NCBI GenBank assembly: GCA_014879835.1
Contig: JACSRJ010000157.1
Location: forward strand, 26,774-90,773
Reading direction: 5' to 3'
DNA length: 64,000 nucleotides
From: Anaerolinea sp.
Lineage (GTDB): Bacteria; Chloroflexota; Anaerolineae; Aggregatilineales; UBA2796
Each line of letters opens with the position of its first letter. The stretch's first letter is position 1. This document shows, piece by piece, positions 35,201 through 44,491 of the stretch. The translations under genes and the position numbers were made by a program. Below the pieces are notes generated by a model that did no database searches, had not been told where the DNA came from, and saw only the letters and a program-made list of their open reading frames with translations.

Positions 35201-38200
35201 TATTTACCTTTACCCCCGCAAAATCGGGTGTGTATGAGGTTAAGGTCACGGCCCGTGATGATCGGGAGCGGATCGCCCAGAGTAAAATCTCGGTGTGGGT
35301 GCGGGGTGCAGACCCGATTGCCCAAATGGACACCGACAAAAAGCTGAACCTGATCGCAGACCGTAAGGGGGCCTACCAACCCGGTGAGACCGCCGAAATC
35401 CTGATCCCTTCACCCTTCTCCGGTAAGGTACTAGCACTGGTCACGGTGGAGCGGGCGCGCATCATGCACACCGAGATCATTGAGATCGAGGGTGCCTATA
35501 CCTACAAACTGCCCATCACCGATACCCATGCGCCCAATGTGTATCTTTCGGTGACTCTGTTTAATGGCAGCGCCAACACTCCTGAAGGCAAGGGCGTGCC
35601 GGAACTTCGCTACGGGCTGATCAACCTGACCGTAGCTGTCACCAAACAGTTGAATATCAAACTGACTCCTTCGGTGGAACGGGCCGCACCCGGCGAAACC
35701 GTGACCTTCGATGTGTTGATCACTGATCAGAACGATGAGCCGGTAGCGGCTGAAGTGGGGCTGAGCCTTTCCGATGTGGCCACCCTTTCCGTGGGTGCGC
35801 CTAACAGCGGCCCGATCTTCACTGCTTACTGGTCTACCCGAGGGCTGTCGATCCTCACTGCTACGGCACTCAATCGTTTGATCGATGGGATCAAACTTCA
35901 AGAAGAGCTGGATGATCTAGCACGGGATGAGGAAGGCCGGACCCGCGCTATGAGCTCGCCTGCACCTAGCGCAACGATGGCAGGGATGCTCGCGGGGGGC
36001 GAAGCTGCGCCCGGAGCGCCTGCTATGGAGAAGTCCGCCGATGGACTTGCAGACAGCGGTGGTGGCGGGGGGGCACAGGTGAATCTGACTCCGCGCACCG
36101 ACTTTGTAGATACGCCCTTGTGGTCGGCGAGTCTGATCACAGGTGTGGATGGGCGGACACAGGCAAGCGTCAAACTGCCTGATAACCTCACCACTTGGCG
36201 GTTGGATGCGCGTGCAATCAGCCTTGAAACCGCGGCAGGTGATGCTACGCTGGAGATCATGTCCACCAAACCTTTGCTGGTGCGTCCGGCTACCCCACGT
36301 TTCTTTGTGGTTGGCGATGAGGTGGAACTGGCGATGGTTGTGAATAACAACACGTCCAGTGAACTCAATGTGGTTGTGAAGCTGGATGCCAAGGGTGTCA
36401 CCCTGCGTGCAGCGGCTGATCAGACGGTGACCATTCCTGCGGACGGACGTATTCGGGTGCTTTGGCTCGCAACGGTTGAGAATGTGGAATTCGTTGATCT
36501 GACCTTCAGCGCCCTAAGCGGTGAGTTTGGCGACGCCAGCAAGCCCGCAGTGGGACTCGGTGATGATCGCCTACTGCCTGTGTACAAGTACGAAGCGCCC
36601 GATTACGTTTCCACCGCTGGCAGTCTGCGCCAACCCGGTGAGCGCGTTGAAGGGCTGCTGCTGCCCCCGACTGAACTTGCGCCTTCGGGTGAACTGACCA
36701 TCAAGATCAATCCCTCATTGGCAGCAACCACTCTTGATGGCTTGGAATACCTGCGCAACTACCCCTATCAGTGCTTGGAGCAGACCGTCTCACGCTTCCT
36801 GCCCAATGTGATCACTTACCGGGCGCTGCAAAAAGCCGGGGTCGATGATCCCAAACTGCGCGCTCAACTGGATGAGGCCGTGGCTTACGCCCTGAAGCGC
36901 CTTCAGCAAGAGCAGCATCCCGATGGCGGATGGGGTTGGTATGTACGCGAAGAAAGCAGCATCCTGACCACTGCTTACGCCCTTCTGGGGCTGCTCGAAG
37001 CCCGTGATGCGGACTTCAGCGTGCCCAATGATATGATCGACCGGGCGCAGGGGTTCTTGCTCTCGCGCTTCCCGGCCTTCAGCGATCAGACACCGGCCTA
37101 TGAACTCAACCGTTGGGCGTTTGTGTCCTATGTGTTGTCGCGGGCAGGCAGCCCCAACCTGATCGTGATGGAGAGTCTGTTTATCCGCCGCGAAAAGATG
37201 AGTCTGGATGGACGCGCTTTCCTTGCGCTGGCTCATCAGCCTTTCCAGAATCAGGCCGAAGGTTCACGCATCACGACTCTGCTTTCTGACCTGCAATCGG
37301 CTGCGATTGCCTCCGCGACCGGCATTCACTGGGAAGAAGATCGCCGCGACTGGTGGAACTGGGGCAGCAACACCCGCACCACAGCGTTGATCTTGGAGAC
37401 CCTTGTGAAGTTTGATCCCCAAAGTGAACTGATCCCCAATGTGGTGCGCTGGCTGATGGTGGCCCGTCGGGGTGACGCATGGGAGACCACTCAGGAAACG
37501 GCATGGTCCGTGATGGCCCTTACCGACTGGATGGTTGTAAGCGGCGAACTCAAAGCGAACTATGAGTTTGCGGTCAGCCTGAATGGGAACAAGGTCGGCG
37601 AAGGCAAAGCGACCAAAGAGACCCTGCGCGACACGACCACAATCAAACTGGATGTGGCCGAGATGATGCGGGAACAGGTCAATCGAATTGTGTTCAGCCA
37701 CGCTGAGGGCGAAGGCGCGCTCTACTACACGGCCTCGCTGCATGTGCAGCAGCCTGTAGAAGCGATCAAAGCCACCGACCGGGGTCTATCGTTTACCCGC
37801 ACCTACTACATTGACGGTAAACCGGTCACCGCGGCCAATGTGGGCGATGTGATCACAGTGGTACTGGAGTTCACGGCCTCTCAGGACATGTACTATGTGG
37901 TCATCAATGATCCCATCCCGGCGGGGACGGAAGCCATTGATCGCTCTCTGCAAACGACCAGTCAGTATGGGGAACGGCCCAACCTGACCAACATTGATGA
38001 CTTCCGTTACTATGGTTGGGGGTGGTGGTACTTCAGCGACACCCAACTGCGGACGGAAAAGGTGACCTTGTCAGCGTCGTATCTGCCGCGTGGTAACTAC
38101 CGCTACGTGTATCAGGTACAGGCGACCACCCCCGGGGTGTACCGGGTGATCCCGCCCAACGGCAACGAGTTCTACTTCCCTGAAGTCTTCGGACGGGGTG

Positions 38201-38232
38201 AAGGTTCGCTGTTCACAGTGCGGGGCGAGTAG
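32263..38232 (+). CDS. Secreted alpha-2-macroglobulin family protein
   Basis: A 1989-residue exported protein. It has a Sec signal peptide (about 1-25, ending near VQGQ) without a lipobox; N-terminal Ig-like (Big_5/MG) domains to about residue 440; MG domains and the MG-type segment PDQPFYRPGRPVYYRGIVR-like SDQPFYRPGRPVYYRG near residue 690; a flexible Gly/Ala/Ser/Pro bait-like region at about 1220-1285; the A2M family domain starting DTPLWSASLITG; and the thioester motif Cys1504-Leu-Glu-Gln1507 (YPYQCLEQT) followed by an alpha-toroid. Bacterial A2Ms trap proteases covalently after bait cleavage. Unlike E. coli YfhM it is not a lipoprotein, and no pbpC gene adjoins it. Two hairpins follow the stop. 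Confidence 0.93.
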   Translation: MKRQSWFAVLLIMSIIFSGMGLVQGQPGGANTAPRVISTTPAQREVVGPDVALQIVFDQAMDRTSVEASLVINPQVQGAITWKDDTTLLFDPAGALDRGVEYTLTVEASAMSAAGVALEDRFRLNFRIAPNLSVSQAIPAPGAESVEAGATVTVVFDRPVVPLVTTGDQGSLPQPLSFSPAVEGKGEWLGTSIYTFRPTKAFVGGTLYTATISGDLKDVDGSPMSGPYTWQFRTVAPMILNFYPYDSSTAPLNQAIQIDFNQPMDKESVRANFTLRNLTSSADVAGTFTFSNDDRTLIFQPTAPLAMATRYQAAIRGGARSASGEAVLTNPQSRTFSTYPYPSVTETSPRNGEKVYPGSGAVIYFSTPMDEKSFVDKVKVEPKPENLSLYPSYTSLSIQFRSLPATTYTITLEAGVKDIYGNEIKEPYTFSFSVENYRPSLRITPRSGLNLTSAYRENTSIVATMVNIQTIELKIAKLSVEELLRMSDDYGGINLYNYIPPRFDRIWTMPVEAAANEVKALRLDLAEGGGALTPGIYYIEAWSPQFARFLQSPIQEPIRQVYVVATSNVVTKLDADGNVLAWVTDLKSGKPVANAAVSFYRAGEGRNAPVSVDGNGLARAKLSTNLNDYRSYGYWTIVEGEGVFSLGSVRWSESLEPYQFEIGMDTDPVRANIYLYSDQPFYRPGRPVYYRGIVRGQDDVTFAVPAGEQVQVIIYDANGQEASKERLTLNQYGAFSGKFDLKPQGEAPLGNYSLYVEWRGEGQYLNFNVAEFRPPEFLVTTTADKPEYVAGDTIKVTIDAKFLFGGSVSGASVNWAAYANSTGFNYRGLGGFEFVDYYGSGWVYNRQVANGSGTLDEKGQLVIEVPADLAGGISLQEFTVEATVTDVSNQTISGRTSVTVHPAEVYVGLQPKKYVGEAGQPFEVAITTVDWHSAPVPNRKAQVKVTEMRWVQDPKTFDWKRESIPVTSEEMSTDAEGKAVFTFTPAKSGVYEVKVTARDDRERIAQSKISVWVRGADPIAQMDTDKKLNLIADRKGAYQPGETAEILIPSPFSGKVLALVTVERARIMHTEIIEIEGAYTYKLPITDTHAPNVYLSVTLFNGSANTPEGKGVPELRYGLINLTVAVTKQLNIKLTPSVERAAPGETVTFDVLITDQNDEPVAAEVGLSLSDVATLSVGAPNSGPIFTAYWSTRGLSILTATALNRLIDGIKLQEELDDLARDEEGRTRAMSSPAPSATMAGMLAGGEAAPGAPAMEKSADGLADSGGGGGAQVNLTPRTDFVDTPLWSASLITGVDGRTQASVKLPDNLTTWRLDARAISLETAAGDATLEIMSTKPLLVRPATPRFFVVGDEVELAMVVNNNTSSELNVVVKLDAKGVTLRAAADQTVTIPADGRIRVLWLATVENVEFVDLTFSALSGEFGDASKPAVGLGDDRLLPVYKYEAPDYVSTAGSLRQPGERVEGLLLPPTELAPSGELTIKINPSLAATTLDGLEYLRNYPYQCLEQTVSRFLPNVITYRALQKAGVDDPKLRAQLDEAVAYALKRLQQEQHPDGGWGWYVREESSILTTAYALLGLLEARDADFSVPNDMIDRAQGFLLSRFPAFSDQTPAYELNRWAFVSYVLSRAGSPNLIVMESLFIRREKMSLDGRAFLALAHQPFQNQAEGSRITTLLSDLQSAAIASATGIHWEEDRRDWWNWGSNTRTTALILETLVKFDPQSELIPNVVRWLMVARRGDAWETTQETAWSVMALTDWMVVSGELKANYEFAVSLNGNKVGEGKATKETLRDTTTIKLDVAEMMREQVNRIVFSHAEGEGALYYTASLHVQQPVEAIKATDRGLSFTRTYYIDGKPVTAANVGDVITVVLEFTASQDMYYVVINDPIPAGTEAIDRSLQTTSQYGERPNLTNIDDFRYYGWGWWYFSDTQLRTEKVTLSASYLPRGNYRYVYQVQATTPGVYRVIPPNGNEFYFPEVFGRGEGSLFTVRGE

Positions 38233-38240
38233 TGAAGACG

Positions 38241-38275
38241 CATCCTCGCCCTTGGGCTGTGCAAGGGTGAGGGTG
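38241..38275 (+). terminator. First hairpin after the alpha-2-macroglobulin gene
   Basis: CATCCTCGCCCTTG pairs with CAAGGGTGAGGGTG (14 pairs, two of them G-U) around a 7-base loop. Confidence 0.55.
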
Positions 38276-38307
38276 TAATCGAGTGTCCATGTCGAATGAC
38301 GACTATC

Positions 38308-38338
38308 CATCGGGCGACTCACCTAGAGTCGCCCGATG
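38308..38338 (+). terminator. Second, stronger hairpin after the alpha-2-macroglobulin gene
   Basis: A perfect 13-base stem CATCGGGCGACTC/GAGTCGCCCGATG with a 5-base loop, followed by TGTTT. Confidence 0.7.
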
Positions 38339-38436
38339 TGTTTCCCCCTTGAGAGTGCCCATCCACAGGAGATGAACGCGGGACGTGATCGCCCTGACCG
38401 AACTGGGGCGTTCATTCGCGTTTTGCGGCGAAAATT

Positions 38437-38445
38437 TGATACAAT
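38437..38445 (+). promoter_or_regulatory. Extended -10 promoter of acnA
   Basis: TG-A-TACAAT forms an extended -10 element 59 bases before the start codon; no good -35 is seen. Confidence 0.45.
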
Positions 38446-38503
38446 CTTCCTTACCCATGTGTGGTCATCCACCATTTTTTACCCAAATAGTTGAGGCATA
38501 ACC

Positions 38504-41212
38504 ATGTCATCCACGATTGATCGGTTCGGTGCCCGCACCGCCTTTGAGACAGGCAGCGGAACCGCCTACTTCTACCGTCTGGAGCGGCTCGAAGAACTCC
38601 ATATTGCCCCCATCTCTCATCTGCCCTTCTCCATGAAGGTGCTGCTTGAGTCCGCGCTCCGCAGCCTCAATGGTTACGACGTGACCGAAGAGGATGTGGT
38701 CGCTATTGCGGAGTGGAACGCGAAGTCGCCCGCCCCTCGTGAAATCCCTTTTAAACCTGCCCGTGTGTTGATGCAGGACTATACGGGCGTGCCCTGTATG
38801 GTTGACCTCGCCGCGATGCGTAACGCGATGGTGCGCGCTCAGGGCGATCCCAAACGGATCAATCCCCTTGTGCCGGTTGATCTGGTCATTGATCACTCGA
38901 TTCAGATTGACGAGTTTGGCACCCGGATGGCTATCCAGACCAATTCCGCTCTAGAGTTTGAACGCAACCGCGAGCGTTATGAGTTTCTGCGCTGGGCCCA
39001 GAAGGCCTTCCAAAACTTCCGAGTGGTGCCCCCTCGAAGTGGGATCATCCATCAGGTGAACCTCGAATATCTGGCAAAAGGTGTCCTGACCCGTCCTGAT
39101 GATGAGGGACTGGTGGCCTTCCCCGATAGTCTGGTGGGCACGGACTCTCACAGCACCATGATCAATGGGCTGGGTGTGATCGGTTGGGGCGTCGGTGGGA
39201 TCGAAGCCGAGGCAGTCATGCTGGGGCAGCCTTATTATATGCTTCTGCCTGAGGTGATCGGCTTCAAACTCACGGGCAAACTGCCTGAAGGCACCACCGC
39301 AACCGATCTGGTGTTAACCGTCACCCAGATTCTGCGCAAGCGGGGGGTGGTGGATAAGTTTGTGGAGTTTTTTGGCGCAGGATTGAGCCAAATGTCGCTG
39401 CCCGACCGTGCCACCATCGCCAATATGGCTCCAGACTTTGGGGCCACCATGGGCTTTTTCCCAGTGGACGATGAGACTCTGCGTTATCTACGTCGTACCG
39501 GACGCACTGAGGCCGAAGTGCAGCTTGTGGAGCGCTACACCAAAGCGCAGGGGCTGTTCCGTACCGATGACACACCCTCACCCGTGTTCACCGATGTCCT
39601 TGAGCTTGATCTGGGCACAGTGGAACCGAGTATCGCTGGGCCCAAGCGCCCCCAAGATCGGGTGCCTTTGTGGAATATGAAAAACACCTTCCAAGAAGCC
39701 CTGCGGGCCCCTCTGGATAAGCGCGGTTATGCCCTGACCGAGGAAAAGGCCGCGGTCAAGGCAACGGTCAAGAACGGCTCTGAGATGGAGATCGGACATG
39801 GGGCTGTGGTGATCGCCTCGATCACAAGCTGCACCAACACCTCGAACCCTTCGGTCATGCTGGGCGCGGGGCTGCTGGCCAAAAAGGCGGTCGAGCGCGG
39901 CTTGAGCGTCAAGCCCTACGTTAAGACCAGCCTCGCCCCCGGTTCCAAGGTGGTCACGGAATACCTGACCGAAGCGGGCCTGATGCCTTCGCTAGAAGCC
40001 CTTGGGTTCCATGTGGTTGGTTATGGCTGCACCACCTGTATCGGCAACAGTGGGCCCCTGCCTCAGATCGTGGGCGAAGCGGTCAAGCAGTACGATCTGG
40101 TTGCCAGTGCGGTGCTCAGCGGTAACCGCAACTTTGAAGGGCGCATCAGCCCGCTGGTGAAGGCGAACTTCCTTGCCTCACCACCACTGGTAGTCGCATA
40201 CGCGATTGCGGGCACAGTGGATATTGATCTGGTCAACGATCCCATCGGTCACGACAAGGACGGAAACCCAGTTTACCTCCGTGACATTTGGTACAGCCAA
40301 GCGGAGATCAATGATCTGATCAGCACCGCTGCTAACCCGGAAGTATTCCGCCGAATTTACACCGGAATCGAGGATTCTAACGAGGACTGGAACGCGATCC
40401 CCAACAAGGGTGAAATGCTCTTTGGCTGGGATGGGGATTCCACCTATATTCAAGAGCCGCCCTTCTTTGAGGGCTTCAGTTTAGACACCGAACCCTTAAC
40501 CAACATCAGCGACATGCGCTGTCTGGCGCTGCTGTTGGACTCAATCACCACCGATCACATCTCGCCAGCAGGCGATATTGCCGAAAAAAGCCCGGCAGGT
40601 GCATACCTCATCGATCATGGGGTTAAGAAAGTGGACTTTAACCAGTACGGTACTCGTCGCGGCAATGACCGGGTGATGGTGCGCGGCACCTTCGCCAACA
40701 TCCGCATCAAGAATCAGATGGTCAAGGGTGTGGAAGGTGGAGTCAGCGTCCATGTGCCCAGCGGCGAACATGGACCCATCTACGATGTGGCCATGCGTTA
40801 CAAGTCTGAGGGCACCCCAACGCTGGTGATCGCAGGTAAGGAATACGGCACAGGCAGTTCCCGCGACTGGGCCGCCAAGGGCACGTCTCTGTTGGGCATC
40901 AAAGCGGTGCTGGCGGAGAGCTTTGAACGTATCCACCGGGGTAACTTGGTGGGGATGGGGGTGCTGCCCCTTCAGTTCAAGGAAGGCGAAAACGCCGCCA
41001 CCCATCAGCTTACGGGCTATGAGACCTTCAGCCTCGAAGGGATCAGTGATACCATCAAGCCCCGCGCTGAGATCACCGTGAAGGTGACTCGTCAGGACGG
41101 GACACCCTACACCTTTACCGTGATCGCCCGCCTCGACTCCGTGGTGGAGATCGACTACTACCGCAACGGCGGCATCCTGCCCACCGTGCTGCGCAACATC
41201 ATGCGGGCATAG
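38504..41212 (+). CDS. acnA: Aconitate hydratase A
   Basis: Interconverts citrate and isocitrate in the TCA cycle. The 902-residue length and order of domains match AcnA/IRP1-type enzymes. The [4Fe-4S] cluster ligands are Cys443 (SCTNTSNP), Cys509 and Cys512 ([10 protein letters not shown]). Other family motifs: [35 protein letters not shown] and, in the swivel domain, [14 protein letters not shown]. It is a single-gene unit between strong hairpins. Confidence 0.96.
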   Translation: MSSTIDRFGARTAFETGSGTAYFYRLERLEELHIAPISHLPFSMKVLLESALRSLNGYDVTEEDVVAIAEWNAKSPAPREIPFKPARVLMQDYTGVPCMVDLAAMRNAMVRAQGDPKRINPLVPVDLVIDHSIQIDEFGTRMAIQTNSALEFERNRERYEFLRWAQKAFQNFRVVPPRSGIIHQVNLEYLAKGVLTRPDDEGLVAFPDSLVGTDSHSTMINGLGVIGWGVGGIEAEAVMLGQPYYMLLPEVIGFKLTGKLPEGTTATDLVLTVTQILRKRGVVDKFVEFFGAGLSQMSLPDRATIANMAPDFGATMGFFPVDDETLRYLRRTGRTEAEVQLVERYTKAQGLFRTDDTPSPVFTDVLELDLGTVEPSIAGPKRPQDRVPLWNMKNTFQEALRAPLDKRGYALTEEKAAVKATVKNGSEMEIGHGAVVIASITSCTNTSNPSVMLGAGLLAKKAVERGLSVKPYVKTSLAPGSKVVTEYLTEAGLMPSLEALGFHVVGYGCTTCIGNSGPLPQIVGEAVKQYDLVASAVLSGNRNFEGRISPLVKANFLASPPLVVAYAIAGTVDIDLVNDPIGHDKDGNPVYLRDIWYSQAEINDLISTAANPEVFRRIYTGIEDSNEDWNAIPNKGEMLFGWDGDSTYIQEPPFFEGFSLDTEPLTNISDMRCLALLLDSITTDHISPAGDIAEKSPAGAYLIDHGVKKVDFNQYGTRRGNDRVMVRGTFANIRIKNQMVKGVEGGVSVHVPSGEHGPIYDVAMRYKSEGTPTLVIAGKEYGTGSSRDWAAKGTSLLGIKAVLAESFERIHRGNLVGMGVLPLQFKEGENAATHQLTGYETFSLEGISDTIKPRAEITVKVTRQDGTPYTFTVIARLDSVVEIDYYRNGGILPTVLRNIMRA

Positions 41213-41219
41213 TTAGTTC

Positions 41220-41259
41220 ATCACTCCCCCTCGGTCATCCAAGTGATCGAGGGGGTGAT
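41220..41259 (+). terminator. Terminator of acnA
   Basis: ATCA-CT-CCCCCTCGGTCA pairs with TGATCGAGGGGG-TGAT around TCCAAG, starting seven bases after the stop. Confidence 0.7.
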
Positions 41260-41302
41260 CTGCATAGGTTGAAGGGGGAAATCAATAAAAGCGGGGGAGC
41301 AA

Positions 41303-42511
41303 ATGGATTTTAAGGAGAAACTAGAAGGTCTCACAAATAGATTAAAGGAAATATTTCCTAAAGACCCTGATAAGCAAGATCCTGATAAGCTAGGCGAATA
41401 CTACGAAACGCTCAGAACTGAACTGTCCAAATTTGCTGGAGAAAATAGGAAATCTCTCCATGAAAGACCTGAAGATAGGTACACCAATGCCTATTCGGTT
41501 TGCCTCCAGTATATCGCTCAAGCCGAAGCGCTAGATTTACTAGTTCCCCCAAACCGGAACTTACACGGGTGGAGAACCCGTAATTCCTCATTCTTTTCTC
41601 AAAATCTGCTGTTAGCGGGATGGGAAAGCCTTGCTCAGTGTCAACGAGATACTGGCAACCGTATTTATCGCGCCACATTGGCTCATCACTTGGGGATGTA
41701 TGCCTTAGGAGATAATGATCCAGCACGCGCCATCTGGTGGCTCCTGCATACTCAGGCAGATGATGCTTTTGATAATGTCGAAGGACATGGTTGGCGAGAT
41801 CTAAGGAGTAATTTTCAGGTATCTTCCAACCTTAAGGATACACTTCAACAATTAGCACCTGAGCCTTCCGATTGGAAGTCTCCAGCGGGGTTTGCAGAAG
41901 ATGTAGTGCGTCGTTTGGTACTCAAACACCCTGAGCATTCATATCTGTTTGCGCATCAGTCTTCTTCCATTGAGTTTCCCATTTCAAACCCGTATTTTGA
42001 GGCACTCCTTGATGCAGCAAAGAAACAAGATACGTCTTCTCAGGAGAAGGGCGATTCTCTTGAGACTTTGGCAACTTACTTGTTTATGCTCATCCCCGGA
42101 TGGATACCACATCAAAAGGTCTCGAACAGAACCTTTGAGAATGATCTTATGGTAGAAAACTTGAGTCCTCATTCCAATCTGATGGCAGACATGCTTGGGC
42201 GTCAGTTCATTGTAGAATGCAAAAACTGGAAAGATCCTGTCGGAGTACAAGCGGTTGGGTACTTCATCCACCGCATGCGGTTGACACATTCCTCTTTTGG
42301 GGTGCTTTTGTCTAGGGAAGGGATAACTGGTGAACAAGACTCAAAAGCGGCCACAGATCTCGTAAAGCAAAGCTTCCACGAGGATAATGTTTTGTGCGTA
42401 GTATTGAATGAGAAGGATCTCGACAACCTTCAAAAGGGTAACACCACTTTTCGAGCACTACTCATCACTAAGGTGTCAGAGATAAAGTATGGCAAAACCT
42501 CGGCAGGCTGA
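41303..42511 (+). CDS. PD-(D/E)XK nuclease-like protein of unknown role
   Basis: A 402-residue soluble protein. The N-terminal 240 residues are mostly helical and unrecognised (LTNRLKEIFPKDP..., RAIWWLLHTQADDAF). The C-terminal part looks like a Mrr-type PD-(D/E)XK fold: Glu254 in SLETLATYLF, Asp296, then Glu305-Cys-Lys307 in IVECKNWKD (D-x8-ExK), then VGVQAVGYFIHRM and FGVLLSREGITG. That pattern is typical of restriction-type endonucleases and related DNA-repair nucleases. The gene is visibly richer in A/T and uses A/T-ending codons more than acnA upstream or the DUF72 gene downstream, suggesting recent transfer. There is no methylase, helicase or integrase beside it. Confidence 0.7.
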   Translation: MDFKEKLEGLTNRLKEIFPKDPDKQDPDKLGEYYETLRTELSKFAGENRKSLHERPEDRYTNAYSVCLQYIAQAEALDLLVPPNRNLHGWRTRNSSFFSQNLLLAGWESLAQCQRDTGNRIYRATLAHHLGMYALGDNDPARAIWWLLHTQADDAFDNVEGHGWRDLRSNFQVSSNLKDTLQQLAPEPSDWKSPAGFAEDVVRRLVLKHPEHSYLFAHQSSSIEFPISNPYFEALLDAAKKQDTSSQEKGDSLETLATYLFMLIPGWIPHQKVSNRTFENDLMVENLSPHSNLMADMLGRQFIVECKNWKDPVGVQAVGYFIHRMRLTHSSFGVLLSREGITGEQDSKAATDLVKQSFHEDNVLCVVLNEKDLDNLQKGNTTFRALLITKVSEIKYGKTSAG

Positions 42512-42572
42512 ACTAAAGCCGGAAACAAGGAGTCTGGCACAAGTTCTAAGTCCACATAACAAGGATTAGCGC

Positions 42573-43448
42573 ATGTCATCTTCTTTGGGCTTTCTCTGCA
42601 CAGGTTGTGCGATCTGGGCATACGAGGGCTGGACGGGGAATTTTTACCCCGCGGGCACCCCTAAAGATTCCCGCCTGCGGGCGTATGCGGAACGGCTCAC
42701 CACCGTCGAGGGCAACACCACCTTTTATGCCATCCCATCAGCCCAGACCGCGGCCCGATGGGCGGCTGATACCCCCGATCACTTCCGGTTCTGCCTTAAG
42801 TTCCCCAAAATCATCAGCCATGAACGCCGCCTGATCGAGGCTGACCCCCCAAATCAAGCTTTCCTCAAAGCGACCAACGCCCTCGGCACCCGGCGGGGGC
42901 CGCTGATGCTTCAGCTTCCGCCCAGTTTTGGACCCCGTGCCCTTCCAGATTTACGACGGTTTTTAGATGGGCTTCCTCAGGGCCTTGAAGTGGCGGTTGA
43001 GGTTCGTCACCGGGCATGGTTTGAGCCGCAGCAGGCGCAGGTCTTAAATAAAGCGTTGATCGAGGCTGGTGCAGGACGGGTCACTTTTGACAGCCGCCCG
43101 GTTTATAACAGCGCCGCACCAGAAGCGATCCTCGCACAGGAAAAAAAGCCAGATGTGCCTTTGGTCACGGAAGCCGTAGGTGACTTTGTGCTGGTGCGTT
43201 ATATCAGCAGCCCCATTCCTGAAGAAAACGAGGCCTATCTGCCCGATTGGGTGGGGCGGGTGGCAGCATGGCTCCGTGAGGGCAAACGGGTGTACTTTTT
43301 TGCACACTGCCCGATTGAGTCCCATTCACCTCACATTGCCCGTGATTTTTACCACCGGGTACGGGCAGTACAGCCCGATCTAGCCCCCTTGCCTTGGGAT
43401 TTGCTGCCCCCTGATCCACAGGTGCCTCAGCAGTTAGGGCTGTTTTGA
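42573..43448 (+). CDS. DUF72 family protein
   Basis: A 291-residue protein of the widespread DUF72 (YecE) family, a TIM-barrel fold of unknown function. Family signatures: CTGCAIWAYEGWTGNFYPAG at the start (usually GTSGW..W.G.FYP), TVEGNTTFYAIPS, FRFCLKFPKIISHERRL, VAVEVRHRAWF. The N-terminal cysteine pair replaces the common Gly-Thr-Ser. Codon use matches the window average, unlike the gene upstream. It faces the peptide-transporter operon. Confidence 0.88.
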   Translation: MSSSLGFLCTGCAIWAYEGWTGNFYPAGTPKDSRLRAYAERLTTVEGNTTFYAIPSAQTAARWAADTPDHFRFCLKFPKIISHERRLIEADPPNQAFLKATNALGTRRGPLMLQLPPSFGPRALPDLRRFLDGLPQGLEVAVEVRHRAWFEPQQAQVLNKALIEAGAGRVTFDSRPVYNSAAPEAILAQEKKPDVPLVTEAVGDFVLVRYISSPIPEENEAYLPDWVGRVAAWLREGKRVYFFAHCPIESHSPHIARDFYHRVRAVQPDLAPLPWDLLPPDPQVPQQLGLF

Positions 43449-43490
43449 TCGGAACTCAGAAGGTGGTGAACACCCTACCACAAAACAGCC

Positions 43491-44471
43491 TCACTTGAGC
43501 GACTTGGGGTCGAAGGCATCACGAAGACCATCACCGAGGAAATTGATCCCCAATACCGTCAACACGATAAACACCGCGGGGAAGAACCAGTACCACCAAT
43601 TTCCCTGCGCCAAAAACTCCTTGGCTTCGCTGATGATGCTGCCCCATGTGGCTGTGGGGGGGCGCACCCCCAGACCCAAAAAGGAAAGATAAGCTTCAAG
43701 CAAAATGGCGGAGGCTACCCCCAAGGTGGCAGAGACGATGATCGGAGCAACGCAGTTGGGCAGCACATGGCGCAGCAGAATTCGACGGGGGGGCAGCCCT
43801 AAGGATCGGGCCGCGGTGATGTACTCTTGTTCCTTCACCGAAAGCACCACACTGCGCACGATCCGGGAAAGCCGCATCCAACTGGTGGCACCAAGTACGA
43901 TGATCATCACCACGAGGGTATTGCTGAACTCGCGTCCCCCAATCTTAAAATCCGGGATAGCATTGGCGAAAATGCGCACCGCGATCAGAGCAAGGAAGAT
44001 CTGAGGGATGCTCAACATGGCTTCAGCGAAGCGCATGATGATCGTGTCTACCAATCCGCCAAAGTAGCCTGCCAACAGCCCTGCCGTAACCCCGATAGCA
44101 AGCTGCACCGCAACCGCTGTCACTGCGATAAAGAGCGAAATCTGCCCGCCGTAGATGGTGCGGATAAAAATATCACGCCCCACCTGATCGGTTCCAAAGG
44201 GATGGGCAGCATCTGGGGCCATCAGGCGTTTGGAAGTATCCAAGAAGTTTGAGGAACTTTCGGGGAAGATGAGCGAACCGATCAGCACATAGAGGATGAT
44301 CAATACAAGGATCACCGCCCCCACCACGGCCATTCGATGTTTGCGTAAGCGCCGAAGGCTGCGTTTGAGGTTAGATTCGCCGATGACCGAACGTTCCATT
44401 TGGCGATCAAGGGCTTTGACGCTTGTGGCCGGGGGCTGCGCATCCCCTTCGGGGCGGGTGATAGTCGTCAT
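43491..44471 (-). CDS. Peptide-type ABC transporter permease (DppC/OppC-like)
   Basis: A 326-residue permease with a cytoplasmic N-terminus of about 50 residues and six membrane helices. It has the OppC-type FGTDQVGRDIFIRTIYGGQISL segment and the coupling motif EQEYITAARSLGLPPRRILLRHVLPN. Partner of the DppB-like permease 20 bases upstream. It is the last gene of the operon; the two ATPases (DppD/DppF) are not in the window. Confidence 0.9.
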   Translation of the reverse strand: MTTITRPEGDAQPPATSVKALDRQMERSVIGESNLKRSLRRLRKHRMAVVGAVILVLIILYVLIGSLIFPESSSNFLDTSKRLMAPDAAHPFGTDQVGRDIFIRTIYGGQISLFIAVTAVAVQLAIGVTAGLLAGYFGGLVDTIIMRFAEAMLSIPQIFLALIAVRIFANAIPDFKIGGREFSNTLVVMIIVLGATSWMRLSRIVRSVVLSVKEQEYITAARSLGLPPRRILLRHVLPNCVAPIIVSATLGVASAILLEAYLSFLGLGVRPPTATWGSIISEAKEFLAQGNWWYWFFPAVFIVLTVLGINFLGDGLRDAFDPKSLK

Positions 44472-44491
44472 AGTCTCGCTCTTTTCTGGGC

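Noticed and set aside
41260..42572. Flanking direct repeats marking an insertion around the AT-rich nuclease-like gene
   Set aside because: I compared both edges by eye and found no convincing repeat or integrase site.
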